A stretch of 64,000 bases of DNA from Nitrososphaeria archaeon (GCA_026413865.1 JAOAKB010000002.1:49507-113506), one strand, 5' to 3'. Shown: positions 37,998-48,432, counted from the first letter of the stretch. Numbers and translations are program-made. The notes: a model not told the origin generated them from the sequence alone.

Positions 37998-39281
37998 ATG
38001 CTGAGTACATTAAATCAGTTTATTGCATTATTTTTACTATTATACCTAATTATTGGCCTGATTTTAAGAAGCAAAAGGGCAAAAATTCCAATTTGGGCTC
38101 TTATGGCATCAGCTGCATTTATTACAGTATTAACTGGGCTAGTCCCCAGCGATGAAATAGCTAATAGCATAGACTGGCAGGTGATAATGTTTCTTATTGG
38201 AATGTTTTCTATTGTAGCATTAGCTGACTCAAGCGGCTTACTAAATTATATATCATTGAAGTGGGTCTCAATATTTAAGAGTAGGTTAACACTTACAATA
38301 GCATCTAGTATCTTGTTTGGATTACTAGCCGCATTCACGGTTAATGATACAGTAGCATTAATGGGTCCACCTCTTGCCTTCTATTTTGCTAGGGCAGCAG
38401 GACTGCCCTTACCATTTATGTTCATTCTTCTAGCATTTTCTTTAACAATAGGGTCTGTTACAACCCCAATGGGCAATCCTCAGAACGTTCTAATTGCTAT
38501 AGGCGCCGGTATGGATGCTCCACTGATAACATTCCTAGAGTATCTTGCAATTCCAACATTAATAAACCTAGTCGTGACGCCCTTACTACTTTTTAAACTC
38601 TTTAATATAAAGAATACAAAAGTGGAAACTGGTTTTATCCCAGGCGAGCAGATAAAAAATTTTAGGGATGCAATACTAGGAGGAATTGGAATAATTCTTG
38701 TAGTCTGTATTTTACTTACAAATGATATACTGAGCATATATGGATTACCACATATACGCGAATATGGTTTCATACCATTCGTAATAGCAAGTATCCTCTA
38801 CCTATTATCAAGTAACCCAAGAGAAATCTTGAAGCACATTGATTGGGGAACAATACTATTCTTTATAACAATGTTTATAACAATGGAGGGAATTTGGAGA
38901 ACAAGCCTAGTTAAAGAACTTATTTCACTAGTACCAGTCATTGGTTCAGGTATACTAGGTAAATTAGTTAACATAACATTAGCTTCAATACTTTTTAGCC
39001 AGATATTAAGTAATGTTCCTTTTGCAAAATTTTATGTCGAATACTTAAAGGCTACAAGCATTTCTACACCAACTCAGATCGAGTGGATTACATTGGCTAT
39101 GGCTTCTACAATTGCAGGAAATCTTACAATTTTAGGTGCAGCTTCAAATATAATTATAGTAGAATATCTTGAAGGACATTATGGCACAACCATATCATTT
39201 AAAGAATTCTTTAAATATGGTTTAATAATAACTACACTTAATACAATAATTTACATGATATACATAATTTTTACACTCTAA
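37998..39281 (+). CDS. ArsB/NhaD/SLC13-type ion transporter
   Basis: Polytopic; AAFTVNDTVALMGPPLAFYFARAAGLP; IGSVTTPMGNPQNVLIA; STIAGNLTILGAASNIIIVE. Confidence 0.85.
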   Translation: MLSTLNQFIALFLLLYLIIGLILRSKRAKIPIWALMASAAFITVLTGLVPSDEIANSIDWQVIMFLIGMFSIVALADSSGLLNYISLKWVSIFKSRLTLTIASSILFGLLAAFTVNDTVALMGPPLAFYFARAAGLPLPFMFILLAFSLTIGSVTTPMGNPQNVLIAIGAGMDAPLITFLEYLAIPTLINLVVTPLLLFKLFNIKNTKVETGFIPGEQIKNFRDAILGGIGIILVVCILLTNDILSIYGLPHIREYGFIPFVIASILYLLSSNPREILKHIDWGTILFFITMFITMEGIWRTSLVKELISLVPVIGSGILGKLVNITLASILFSQILSNVPFAKFYVEYLKATSISTPTQIEWITLAMASTIAGNLTILGAASNIIIVEYLEGHYGTTISFKEFFKYGLIITTLNTIIYMIYIIFTL

Positions 39282-39362
39282 CATTAAATAAGAATTTGTA
39301 GAATCATTTACTCATCATTTATATACTTAGAAGATAAAAGAAAAGTTTGATGCTGATAATCA

Positions 39363-42212
39363 ATGAATAATGTGTTTAAACTATTTCCATCTATAATACA
39401 GAAGGCTATAGAAGAATTTGGATTTAAGGAGCCAACTGAACCTCAGATTAAGGCAATTCCATCAATATTAAATGGAGAAAATGTTTTGCTCGTTGCACCT
39501 ACGGGAACAGGTAAAACTGAAGCAGCCTTTTTCCCAATTTTAAGCAAGATTATTTCTCAAGAAAGATTACCAGGTATAAAGTTACTCTATATAACACCAT
39601 TAAGGGCTTTAAATAGAGACCTACTTGACCGCCTTGAATGGTGGTGTAAAAAGTTTGATTTAAAGTTGGCTGTTAGACATGGTGATACTAGTGCTTTAGA
39701 AAGGAGTAAGCAGTCTATTGCACCACCAGACATATTAATAACTACACCAGAAACTTTTCAAGCAATACTTCCTGCAAAAAGGATTAGAAAACATTTGAAA
39801 GCTGTAAAATGGGTTATTGTTGATGAGGTTCATGAGCTTGCTGAAGACAAAAGGGGCGCTCAGCTTTCTCTTGGTCTAGAACGTTTAAGAGAAAATGTTG
39901 GCGAAGATTTTCAGATAATTGGATTATCTGCTACAATAGGTTCCCCTGAAAATGTTGCAAAATTTCTTGTTGGAACAAACAGAGACTGTAAGATCATAGA
40001 CGTTAGAATTGAGAGACAACTTAAGGTTGAAATAGTTTACCCCCATCCTGCACCCCAAGACTATCATCTTGCCTCAAAGCTTTTTATGTTCCCTGAAGTT
40101 GTAGCCCGTCTTAGGTTAATAAGGAAGTTAATTGAGGAACATAATTCTACGCTAGTGTTCACGAACACACGCATAGAAAATGAGATTCTAGGCAGTAGGT
40201 TTAAGGTTTGGGAAAGCGAGTACCCGATATCTGTTCATCACGGATCATTATCTAAATCATCAAGAGTTAAAGCCGAAAGAGAGTTGAAAGAGGGTATATT
40301 AAAGGGTATAATCTGCACAAGCTCCCTAGAAATGGGCATAGATATAGGAAGACTTGATCTGGTTATACAATATAATTCACCAAGACAGGTTACTAGGCTT
40401 GTTCAGAGGATAGGGAGAAGTGGTCACAAGATTGGCATGGTAGCCAAAGGTGTTATAATAACACAGGATTCTGATGACTTTTGGGAATCTATTATAATTG
40501 CGAAAAGGGCAATACAGGGTGTTCTAGAAAAAACAAATGTTATAGATAAGCCTTTGGATGTTTTAGCACATCAGCTTGTGGGAATACTTTTAGATGGACA
40601 CAGGTTAAGTTTAGAAGAAGTTTTTGAACTTGTTAAGAGGTCTTATGTTTATAGAAATCTTACTAAAGAAGAATTTATGATGGTTTTAAACTACTTGAGT
40701 GAAAGAAAGCCTTCACTTGCAAGAGTTTTAGATAACAACTTTAGGAAACCTGTAAGGATTGGACCACTTTATCAATACTATTTTAACACACTTTCAATGA
40801 TACCTGAAGAAAAGCACTACATTGTAATAGACGAAAATGGTGAACCTGTTGGAACTTTAGATGAAAGCTTTGTTACTGAATATGGTGAGGTTGGCCTAAA
40901 ATTTATTTTAAGAGGAGCTATTTGGAAGGTTGAAAATATTTCTGATGGAAAAGTTTACGTTAGGCTAGAAGACGATCCAACTGGAGCTATTCCATTTTGG
41001 GTTGGTGAAGAAATTCCTGTACCTTATGAAATCGCAAATGAAGTTGGAATCTTAAGAAGGAAAGTAGAAGAATATTATCATAAAAAAATTAGTAAAGATA
41101 AAATAATAAGCTTACTCTGTGAAGAATATTCAATTCCCTTAAACGAATGCGAATACGGTTTAAAAGAAATATTTGAGCACATAGAGAAAGGATTTCCTGT
41201 ACCGACAGACAAGACAGTTACAATAGAAAAGTGGAAAGAATTTATTATAATACAATGCTGTTGGGGCCACCTTGTAAATAGAACTTTAGGAAGAGCATTA
41301 TCTTATATATTGTCTAATAGGTTTGGATATCCTGTTGGAGTTCAATTTGATCCATATAGAATAGTCTTGAGAGCATCATGGCTTGCACAAAAAGATGTTA
41401 TAGATGCATTAAATGATATTGAACCAGGTAAGCTGGAGGAGATAGTTAGAAAAGAATTGCTCGGTTCAGGAATATTTAAGAGACATTTTGTTAATGCTGC
41501 AAAAAAGTTTGGTGCAATATCAAAAGATGCAAATTTATCCGATATCTCAATACAGAAGTTAATGGAAGCATTAAAGGATACAGCGGTAACAGAAGAGGCT
41601 TTAAGAAGCACATTAAGAAGTGAAACAGATATAGAAAATTCTAGAAAAGTGCTTGAAATGATAAGATCTAAAGAAATCAGATTAGAAATCGTCTTAAAAG
41701 AGGAACTTTCACCAATAGCAAGGGTTGGTATGGAAGAGTTAAGTAGAAGAACAGAGATAGTGCCCCCGGAAAGACTAAAACATATAATAGTACAGATTGT
41801 GAAAGCAAGATTGCTAGAAGAAGCTTTTACAGTAGTATGCACAGAATGTTGGAATTACGTAGAAAATTTTAGAGTAAAGAAACTGCTTTATGGCATAAGC
41901 TGTCCAAAATGTGGCTCAAAAAAGATCGGGTTATATCAAGAAGATGAAGAAAAGATTAGAAAGTTAACATATAGAATGAAGGCTGGAATCAGGGAACCAC
42001 CTAAACAATTAAAAAGAATGTATAGTAAAATTATGAAAACAGCTCAAGTTATTGAGAAGTATGGTGGCATAGCATCATTTGTGCTAGCGGAACCCACCTT
42101 AACATTAAAGGACGTAGAAGAAATACTGGAGAAACATAAAATTTTGTCAGATGAGCTCGTAAATAGAATTATCGAATTGAGTAAAAGAAATCTTAGGAAA
42201 AGATTTATGTAA
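39363..42212 (+). CDS. lhr: Lhr-type superfamily 2 helicase
   Basis: VAPTGTGKTEAAFFPILS; VDEVHELAEDKRGAQLSLGLERL; CTSSLEMGIDIGRLDLVIQYNSPRQVTRLVQRIGRSGHK; C-terminal CTEC..CPKCG. Confidence 0.9.
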   Translation: MNNVFKLFPSIIQKAIEEFGFKEPTEPQIKAIPSILNGENVLLVAPTGTGKTEAAFFPILSKIISQERLPGIKLLYITPLRALNRDLLDRLEWWCKKFDLKLAVRHGDTSALERSKQSIAPPDILITTPETFQAILPAKRIRKHLKAVKWVIVDEVHELAEDKRGAQLSLGLERLRENVGEDFQIIGLSATIGSPENVAKFLVGTNRDCKIIDVRIERQLKVEIVYPHPAPQDYHLASKLFMFPEVVARLRLIRKLIEEHNSTLVFTNTRIENEILGSRFKVWESEYPISVHHGSLSKSSRVKAERELKEGILKGIICTSSLEMGIDIGRLDLVIQYNSPRQVTRLVQRIGRSGHKIGMVAKGVIITQDSDDFWESIIIAKRAIQGVLEKTNVIDKPLDVLAHQLVGILLDGHRLSLEEVFELVKRSYVYRNLTKEEFMMVLNYLSERKPSLARVLDNNFRKPVRIGPLYQYYFNTLSMIPEEKHYIVIDENGEPVGTLDESFVTEYGEVGLKFILRGAIWKVENISDGKVYVRLEDDPTGAIPFWVGEEIPVPYEIANEVGILRRKVEEYYHKKISKDKIISLLCEEYSIPLNECEYGLKEIFEHIEKGFPVPTDKTVTIEKWKEFIIIQCCWGHLVNRTLGRALSYILSNRFGYPVGVQFDPYRIVLRASWLAQKDVIDALNDIEPGKLEEIVRKELLGSGIFKRHFVNAAKKFGAISKDANLSDISIQKLMEALKDTAVTEEALRSTLRSETDIENSRKVLEMIRSKEIRLEIVLKEELSPIARVGMEELSRRTEIVPPERLKHIIVQIVKARLLEEAFTVVCTECWNYVENFRVKKLLYGISCPKCGSKKIGLYQEDEEKIRKLTYRMKAGIREPPKQLKRMYSKIMKTAQVIEKYGGIASFVLAEPTLTLKDVEEILEKHKILSDELVNRIIELSKRNLRKRFM

Positions 42213-42250
42213 AATAAAGATTTTATACTATTATAGCACTAGTATATTTT

Positions 42251-42946
42251 ATGGTTCTGGCATGCAAAATATTTGTTTCCCAAGAGTTTATCCCATTTGA
42301 AGAACTGGCTTTAAAACTTAAAGGGTTTAAAGTTGCTAATGAATATGCTGAAGGCCAACAGAAGATAGAATTAGTAAACGAAATTAAAGACCTTGAAATC
42401 AGAGGGGAAATGCTAAGGGGAACATTTTGTTATGATATACCATTGCATGTATTAAGCAGAGGAGAAATGAAATTGATTCCAAGAACATATGAAACAGTAT
42501 TCGAGTTCCATCCATATGAAAAAAGTAGACTTTTCCTCCTTGTTTTCGAAAAGAAGGAGAGAGCAAATAATATTGCTAATCAACTTAGCAAAATAATTTT
42601 TTTGGTCCAGGGAAAAATTTTGGAGGCTAGAATTGACCCAGATACTATTAGAAGATACCATGAGGAGCATATGGAGGATGCTAAGGTCCTATTTTTTGAT
42701 GATGTAGACATCCCCAATATTAGCAAGCTTTCATTATATGGATCAAGTCTCGCTAACACTGCACTCTATACAGAATATCTTACCCATGGCAAGCTCTGGT
42801 ATCTTGTAACAAGGTCAAAGAAATTTGGATATGTGGTAGGGTTTACGAGAAACGGTATTGTTGTCTCGTTTACTAAAATCGACATTCCAGAACTGTCAAG
42901 GTATATTATTTCAGAAATATTTCCATTAATTTCAAAACAAGAATAA
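42251..42946 (+). CDS. Uncharacterised protein between Lhr helicase and a phosphoesterase
   Basis: Long ORF with coding character, co-oriented with its neighbours; family not recognised. Confidence 0.75.
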   Translation: MVLACKIFVSQEFIPFEELALKLKGFKVANEYAEGQQKIELVNEIKDLEIRGEMLRGTFCYDIPLHVLSRGEMKLIPRTYETVFEFHPYEKSRLFLLVFEKKERANNIANQLSKIIFLVQGKILEARIDPDTIRRYHEEHMEDAKVLFFDDVDIPNISKLSLYGSSLANTALYTEYLTHGKLWYLVTRSKKFGYVVGFTRNGIVVSFTKIDIPELSRYIISEIFPLISKQE

Positions 42947-43017
42947 AAATTTATTAATTTAATTTTAATGGATAAGGTTTAAATTCATAATTATAGTGTT
43001 AAAAATTTGTTTGATGA

Positions 43018-43809
43018 ATGTTGAATGCTAAAATATTGTTTAAAGAACATGCTGTATTATTAAATTGTAAAATAAAAATTCTTGTCATCTCAGACATCCA
43101 TTTAGGTTATGAAGTTGAACTTATCAAAAAAGGTGTTAATGTACCAGAAAGAGCACCAATCTTGGCAGAAGAAATTGTAAATTTAGGAAAAAAAACGAAT
43201 ACAAAAATACTATATATACTTGGTGATGTTAAACATAAGATTGCAACAGCATCCAACTTTGACCTGTATCAGATAACACTATTTTTTGAAAAAATAAAAA
43301 AATGGTTTAATGAAGTAAATGTTACATTAGGAAATCATGATGGAGGATTAAAGAAACTTCTACCATCAAGTGTCAATTTAACTGGAAGCAGGGGAACAAT
43401 TATTAAATGCGATAATGAAAAAATTTCACTCTTTCATGGTCACGCTTTCCCACAACCAGATAGTATTCACTCAAAATATATTATTACAGGACATGGCCAC
43501 TATTTGATTGAACTAAAGGATACAATTGGATTAAAGTTCACTGAACCAATATGGATTGTTGGAGAAATTAATAGAAAAAAATTTTCAAAAAATTATCAAA
43601 AAAATAAAGAAAGCATACCTAAAGAGAACATAAAATTCATTGTCATACCACCATTTAACAGAATTGTGGGAGGAATTTCTATAGATAAGGCTGTCGAAAA
43701 TTCAATAATTTTAAAGTATATGATAAAGAAGAATACAAAGTTATTTTTGGAAGATGGAACATATCTAACAACATTTTCTAATCTGATAAAGTTTAATCCA
43801 ACAAAATAA
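43018..43809 (+). CDS. ICC-like metallophosphoesterase (Lhr-associated type)
   Basis: ISDIHLGYEVELIKKGVNVPERAPILAE; LGDVKHKI; TLGNHDGGLKKLL; FHGHAFP; TGHGHYLIELKD. Confidence 0.85.
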   Translation: MLNAKILFKEHAVLLNCKIKILVISDIHLGYEVELIKKGVNVPERAPILAEEIVNLGKKTNTKILYILGDVKHKIATASNFDLYQITLFFEKIKKWFNEVNVTLGNHDGGLKKLLPSSVNLTGSRGTIIKCDNEKISLFHGHAFPQPDSIHSKYIITGHGHYLIELKDTIGLKFTEPIWIVGEINRKKFSKNYQKNKESIPKENIKFIVIPPFNRIVGGISIDKAVENSIILKYMIKKNTKLFLEDGTYLTTFSNLIKFNPTK

Positions 43810-43812
43810 AGT

Positions 43813-44607
43813 CTAGAGTACACCGAAATTGTATAAGTATCTTAATAAAATTAGTATTATAAAAGCTGATATAATCATGACAAGGAAAGCCAAGTCCTCC
43901 TTCCGCATTTTCATTTCATTTATAAACGTCCTCTTATTATATGCTCCAAAACATCTTGCTTCCAAACTCATAGCCAATTCAACATTCATCTTTAACATTC
44001 TCACAATTAATGGAATAAATATGGCAGTGTACTTTTTTAACCTAACCAGAATGTTACCCTTACTAAGATCGAGACCTCTTGCAGCCTGGGCCTCAATTAT
44101 AGTTTTTGTTTCAGTAAAAGTCACAGGCAGAAATCTTAATGCAATCGAAACGATAGAGGCAACCTTATATGGCAACCTTAATTTAATAAAACTTTGTACA
44201 ATATCATATGGTTTAGTAACAGAAATGTAAACTAGGAATGCAGTAATGGGTGTGACTATTTTGAATACATTATTTACTGCTATCATGAAACCATAGTCTG
44301 TTACCTCACCAAATATTGGTAAATTGAATATAACTACACCAACATCTCTATAATAAGAGGGCCACATGAGCAAGGATACAATCAATACTACACCAAATGT
44401 ATAAAAGGTTAAAATAAGCCTTTTCAAAGAAACTCTTGCAATAATAGCAGCGGGAAATATGCTTAGATAAATTATGCCAGTAATTATAGGATTTGTGAAA
44501 AAACCTATAATAGCAAAATAGAATGCCAAGTACACAAGCTTTACTCTAGCGTCAAGCCTATGCATTATGCTTTTTCCAGGCTTATAAAGACCATATACCC
44601 AACTCAA
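43813..44607 (-). CDS. ecfT: ECF transporter transmembrane T component
   Basis: MHRLDARVKLVYLAFYFAIIGFF; EAQAARGLDLSKGNILVRLKKYTAIFIPL; SLEARCFGAYNKRT. Confidence 0.92.
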   Translation of the reverse strand: MSWVYGLYKPGKSIMHRLDARVKLVYLAFYFAIIGFFTNPIITGIIYLSIFPAAIIARVSLKRLILTFYTFGVVLIVSLLMWPSYYRDVGVVIFNLPIFGEVTDYGFMIAVNNVFKIVTPITAFLVYISVTKPYDIVQSFIKLRLPYKVASIVSIALRFLPVTFTETKTIIEAQAARGLDLSKGNILVRLKKYTAIFIPLIVRMLKMNVELAMSLEARCFGAYNKRTFINEMKMRKEDLAFLVMIISAFIILILLRYLYNFGVL

Positions 44608-44634
44608 TTTGGATCAAAAAAATTTTGGGGGAGT

Positions 44635-45474
44635 TTAGAGCCACTGCACCCTATCAGACCAGTGTAAGCCCCAGTTTTTTACCAAAGGAAACAAAGGAAA
44701 TACAAGAAGAGGTGTAAATATTTCGGCGATAGCATTATTGATAATCACAAATGGTGAGAATATGCCCCAGACGAATAGTGGAGGAAGTCCTATAACACCA
44801 GTCAAAGTATTAAAGTATGAGAGGAACCATGAAATGTAGAAGCTACACCATACACTTCCCAGTATAACTCCAAAAAGGTAGTATTCTGCAATACTTCTTG
44901 CATCTCTAAGCGAATGATCTCTCACAAACTTGTATGGTATATATGCTAGAAGGAAGTTTCCGATAAAGCCTCCACCTAAGCTACCCCATCCAAGATATCC
45001 AGCTAAACTATCTGCAAGAAGATTTCCTACTGCAACACCTAAAGCACCTGGTACACCAAACAATAGCCCAAATAATGGTGCAAGAGCATTCGCCGGCCTA
45101 ATCCATGTGAAACCAGGTATTATTGTAAGGCCGCCAGTTGCAGCCAATCCGCCACCGTATACTGCTGCAGACAATGCGGCCGTAGCTATATCAACACTAT
45201 CCCACTTTAACTTATATCTTGCTATCTTGAAACCTTTGATAGTGTAACCGAACATTTCCATAAAAAATAGTATAGTTCCAACGATCCAGAAGGGAGCAGC
45301 AATAATATGCCAAGTGTTTATTCCAAGAGAAAGGAATGCTACTCCGAATATCCAATTCTGGGCGCCGAAAGCACCCGCAGAAGCAAATGTGATTGCACCA
45401 TATATTCCAAGTGCTGCAGCCAAAATTATGAAAACAACTGCCAAAATTTTCCAAACTATACTTGTTCCTTTCAT
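44635..45474 (-). CDS. ECF transporter S component with N-terminal membrane extension
   Basis: FTWIRPANALAPLFGLLFGVPGALGVAVGNLLADSLAGYLGWGSLGGGFIGNFLLAYIPY; extra hydrophobic segments N-terminal to it. Confidence 0.8.
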   Translation of the reverse strand: MKGTSIVWKILAVVFIILAAALGIYGAITFASAGAFGAQNWIFGVAFLSLGINTWHIIAAPFWIVGTILFFMEMFGYTIKGFKIARYKLKWDSVDIATAALSAAVYGGGLAATGGLTIIPGFTWIRPANALAPLFGLLFGVPGALGVAVGNLLADSLAGYLGWGSLGGGFIGNFLLAYIPYKFVRDHSLRDARSIAEYYLFGVILGSVWCSFYISWFLSYFNTLTGVIGLPPLFVWGIFSPFVIINNAIAEIFTPLLVFPLFPLVKNWGLHWSDRVQWL

Positions 45475-45761
45475 TTTCTAGCACCTCTTTTAATTGCATA
45501 ATATCCTATCAAAATTCCAACCAAGATTATCACCAAGGCCACAATATTTAAAATAAAATTGCCTTGAGGGCCAGCTAAAGCTGAAGCGCCGCCTGCACTT
45601 TGGACAGCAATATCCATTAATTCCACGACTAGCAATAAAATACCTACAAGCATTAGAGCACTGGCACGAGGTTTTTTCGAAACCCTTAAAACTATTCCAA
45701 GTACGAGTAGGATTAGCCCTAGTATTATGAAACCGTAGGCATAGTCGGGTACGATTATCAT
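45471..45761 (-). CDS. Small about 3-TM protein translationally coupled to the ECF S component
   Basis: MIIVPDYAYGFIILGLILLVLGIVLRVSKKPRASALMLVGILLLVVELMD...NFILNIVALVIILVGILIGYYAIKRGARK; 4-bp overlap with the S-component gene. Confidence 0.7.
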   Translation of the reverse strand: MIIVPDYAYGFIILGLILLVLGIVLRVSKKPRASALMLVGILLLVVELMDIAVQSAGGASALAGPQGNFILNIVALVIILVGILIGYYAIKRGARK

Positions 45762-45800
45762 GCATATCATAACATGTATTTTAATTTGTATATATAAACT

Positions 45801-46643
45801 TTATTTACTTAACTTTGTTAAATTAACATATTTTTGTAAAAATTCAACCATTTCTTCAACTTTTATAATATCCTCTGGAACATTTATATCTTTAAGTTTT
45901 TTTGCAAGGATATTTATTTGTGGAGGTATAAGGTTACTTTTAGCTAACAAAAGCGTATCAGACAAAACCTTTTTCGAGCTTCCGTCTGCAATTATCTTAC
46001 CATCCTTCAATATTACAACTCTTTTAGAAAATTGTGCAGCAAGATTTACATCATGTGTTACTAAGACTATTGTTTTGCCTTCTTCGTTTATCTTTTTAAC
46101 AAGTTCCATTAGCTCTAAGGACCTTTTATAGTCTAAGCCTGTAGTTGGTTCATCTAATATGAGTACTTTTGGCTCCAAAACAAGTATTGATGCTATAGCA
46201 ACCCTATGCCTCTCACCCATGCTCATAAAATGAGGGTTATCAGTTAAACTTTTTTTCAAATCAACCTTCTCTATAGCGGCCTTCACCCTTTCTAAGACCT
46301 CATCTTCAGCATATCCAAGATTTCTTAATCCAAAACCTATTTCATCCAAAAGGGTGCTACTGAATATCTGATGATCAGGATTTTGGAAGACATACCCTAC
46401 AATTTTACATAATTCAGCTGTAGTATATTTTGACGAGTCCTCTCCAAAAACGTAAACTTTTCCCCTAGTTGGTCTAAGTAAGCCATTAAAATGCTTTACT
46501 AAAGTTGTTTTGCCACTACCATTCTGACCCATGACCGCAACAAACTCACCCTCATTTATAGAAATGTCTATCCCCTTTAATGCTTGAAAACCATTTGGAT
46601 ATACATATTCTATTCCCTCAGTCCTTATTGCTTCAGTCATCAA
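45801..46643 (-). CDS. ecfA2: ECF transporter ATPase
   Basis: MGQNGSGKTTLVKHFNGLLRPTRG; MSMGERHRVAIASILVLEP; LILDEPTTGLD. Confidence 0.9.
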   Translation of the reverse strand: MMTEAIRTEGIEYVYPNGFQALKGIDISINEGEFVAVMGQNGSGKTTLVKHFNGLLRPTRGKVYVFGEDSSKYTTAELCKIVGYVFQNPDHQIFSSTLLDEIGFGLRNLGYAEDEVLERVKAAIEKVDLKKSLTDNPHFMSMGERHRVAIASILVLEPKVLILDEPTTGLDYKRSLELMELVKKINEEGKTIVLVTHDVNLAAQFSKRVVILKDGKIIADGSSKKVLSDTLLLAKSNLIPPQINILAKKLKDINVPEDIIKVEEMVEFLQKYVNLTKLSK

Positions 46644-47493
46644 CCAACCACCTTACTAACCTTTCAGCTTCCTCAACAGTTATCGGAAAATCTTGAATTG
46701 GAATACCATTATCCATTAATCTATATACTAATTCTGTAACCTGCGGTGGCCTAAAACCTATTTTCTTAACCAATTCGTATAATTTGAATACATTAGAAGG
46801 CTTATCATCGACTATAATTTGTCCCCTATCCATTACAATAAGCCTATCTGCAACATTAACAGCCCATTCAACCCTATGGTCTACTGCAACAACGGTAATC
46901 CCAAACTTTTTATTCAGATCATTTATTATATTCGATACCATTGCTGCACCAGCAGGGTCAAGCATACTAGTAGGCTCATCTAAAGCTAGAACTTTAGGCC
47001 TTAAGGCAATAACTGAGGCTATAGCCAAAGCCTGCTTTTCACCACCAGAAAGACTTGTTGTTGGAAAATCTCTTTTATCTGTTAGCCGTGCAATAGTTAA
47101 TGCTTCTTCAACTCTCTTCTGTATTTCTTTAGTTGGCAGATTAAGGTTTTCAGGACCAAAGGCAACTTCTTCGATAACTGTTGAAGAAACAATTTGCGTT
47201 TCGGGATTCTGGAAAACCATTCCAACAATTTGACTGAGCTTAGAAATGCTACTTTCCCTTGTATCAATTCCGTCAACAATAACATGACCCTCCATTTTAC
47301 CTCTGAAAAGATGAGGAATGATACCGTTAAATGTGTAAAGTAGTGTACTTTTACCACAGCCACTTGGACCCATAATTACAACAAATTCACCCCTTCTGAT
47401 CTTCAAATTTATATTGTTTAATGCATACGAATTTCCTGACATATAAGTATATGAGAGATTCTCTACAGAAATTATTTCGTCGCTCACCATCAT
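46633..47493 (-). CDS. ecfA1: ECF transporter ATPase
   Basis: MGPSGCGKSTLLYTFNGIIPHLFRG; LSGGEKQALAIASVIALRP; LALDEPTSMLDPAG. Confidence 0.9.
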   Translation of the reverse strand: MMVSDEIISVENLSYTYMSGNSYALNNINLKIRRGEFVVIMGPSGCGKSTLLYTFNGIIPHLFRGKMEGHVIVDGIDTRESSISKLSQIVGMVFQNPETQIVSSTVIEEVAFGPENLNLPTKEIQKRVEEALTIARLTDKRDFPTTSLSGGEKQALAIASVIALRPKVLALDEPTSMLDPAGAAMVSNIINDLNKKFGITVVAVDHRVEWAVNVADRLIVMDRGQIIVDDKPSNVFKLYELVKKIGFRPPQVTELVYRLMDNGIPIQDFPITVEEAERLVRWLVDD

Positions 47494-47588
47494 TCTGCCT
47501 TAAGAAGAAGAACCTTTAAACATTTACTATTTTAATTGAAAATATATTTTATGAAATATTATTTATTTAACATGAATGTGCTAAAATC

Positions 47589-48341
47589 TTATAGCTTGTA
47601 AAGAAGGTCGTATGTTTTTATGAAGTCTGAAACAAATTTGCTTGCCGGAGTTTCATAGATTTCTTGTGCTCTGCCTACTTGTTCTATTCGCCCCTCACGC
47701 ATTATAGCCATCCTATCAGCCATAGCAAAAGCTTCGGGTAATTCATTTGTTACATAAATTGTAGTCGCCTTCAAATCCCTATGTAATGTTTTAATTTCTT
47801 CTCTGACCTTGAGTCTTGTTGGCGGATCCAAATGCGCTAGAGGTTCATCTAAAAGGAAAATCTGCGGAGGTAATGCTATTGCTCTTCCAACAGCAACCTT
47901 CTGCTGCTGTCCTGAAGAAAGTTCTTCTGGATACCTTTCATAAAGGTCTTCTGTTATTCCTAATTTTCTAGAAACCATTTCAATCCTGCTAACAATATTA
48001 TCTTTTAGATATTTTCTGATTTTTAGTGCAAATGTTAAATTTGAATAACCTTCTTCCTCGTAAACTTTCATGTGAGGATAGAGTGCGTAGTTTTGAAAGA
48101 CCATTCTAACATGTCTTTTTGAAGGAGGAAGGTCTGTCACATCCTTTTCGTCAATGTATATTCTTCCCTCGTCTGGTCTAAGTAGGCCTGCGATAAGCTT
48201 TAACACTGTTGTCTTACCGCATCCGTTTGGGCCGACTATGACAAAAAGTTCATTATCTTCAACATCTAAACTCAGTCTATCGACAGCGACAACCTTACCA
48301 AACCTTTTTGAAACATTTCTTAAACTTATTCTAACCATCAA
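47589..48341 (-). CDS. Orphan MalK/UgpC-type ABC ATPase without a TOBE domain
   Basis: VGPNGCGKTTVLKLIAGLLRPDEG; LSSGQQQKVAVGRAIALPP; LLDEPLAHLDPPTR; ends at FVSDFIKTYDLLYKL. Confidence 0.88.
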   Translation of the reverse strand: MMVRISLRNVSKRFGKVVAVDRLSLDVEDNELFVIVGPNGCGKTTVLKLIAGLLRPDEGRIYIDEKDVTDLPPSKRHVRMVFQNYALYPHMKVYEEEGYSNLTFALKIRKYLKDNIVSRIEMVSRKLGITEDLYERYPEELSSGQQQKVAVGRAIALPPQIFLLDEPLAHLDPPTRLKVREEIKTLHRDLKATTIYVTNELPEAFAMADRMAIMREGRIEQVGRAQEIYETPASKFVSDFIKTYDLLYKL

Positions 48342-48432
48342 AACCCCTATAATGTGTTTAACATTTTTAACTTTTACGGAATAAAATCTTACTAGAGAAA
48401 CTATTTTTAAGATTAGATGGTAACCTATAGTT

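Noticed and set aside
41342-41842. 166-aa antisense ORF within the Lhr helicase gene
   Set aside because: Same compositional shadow effect; no independent promoter or motif.
44930-45247. Pro-rich 105-aa plus-strand ORF opposite the ECF S component
   Set aside because: Antisense to a clear membrane protein; Pro/Ala richness is the complement of Gly/Ala-rich TM codons.
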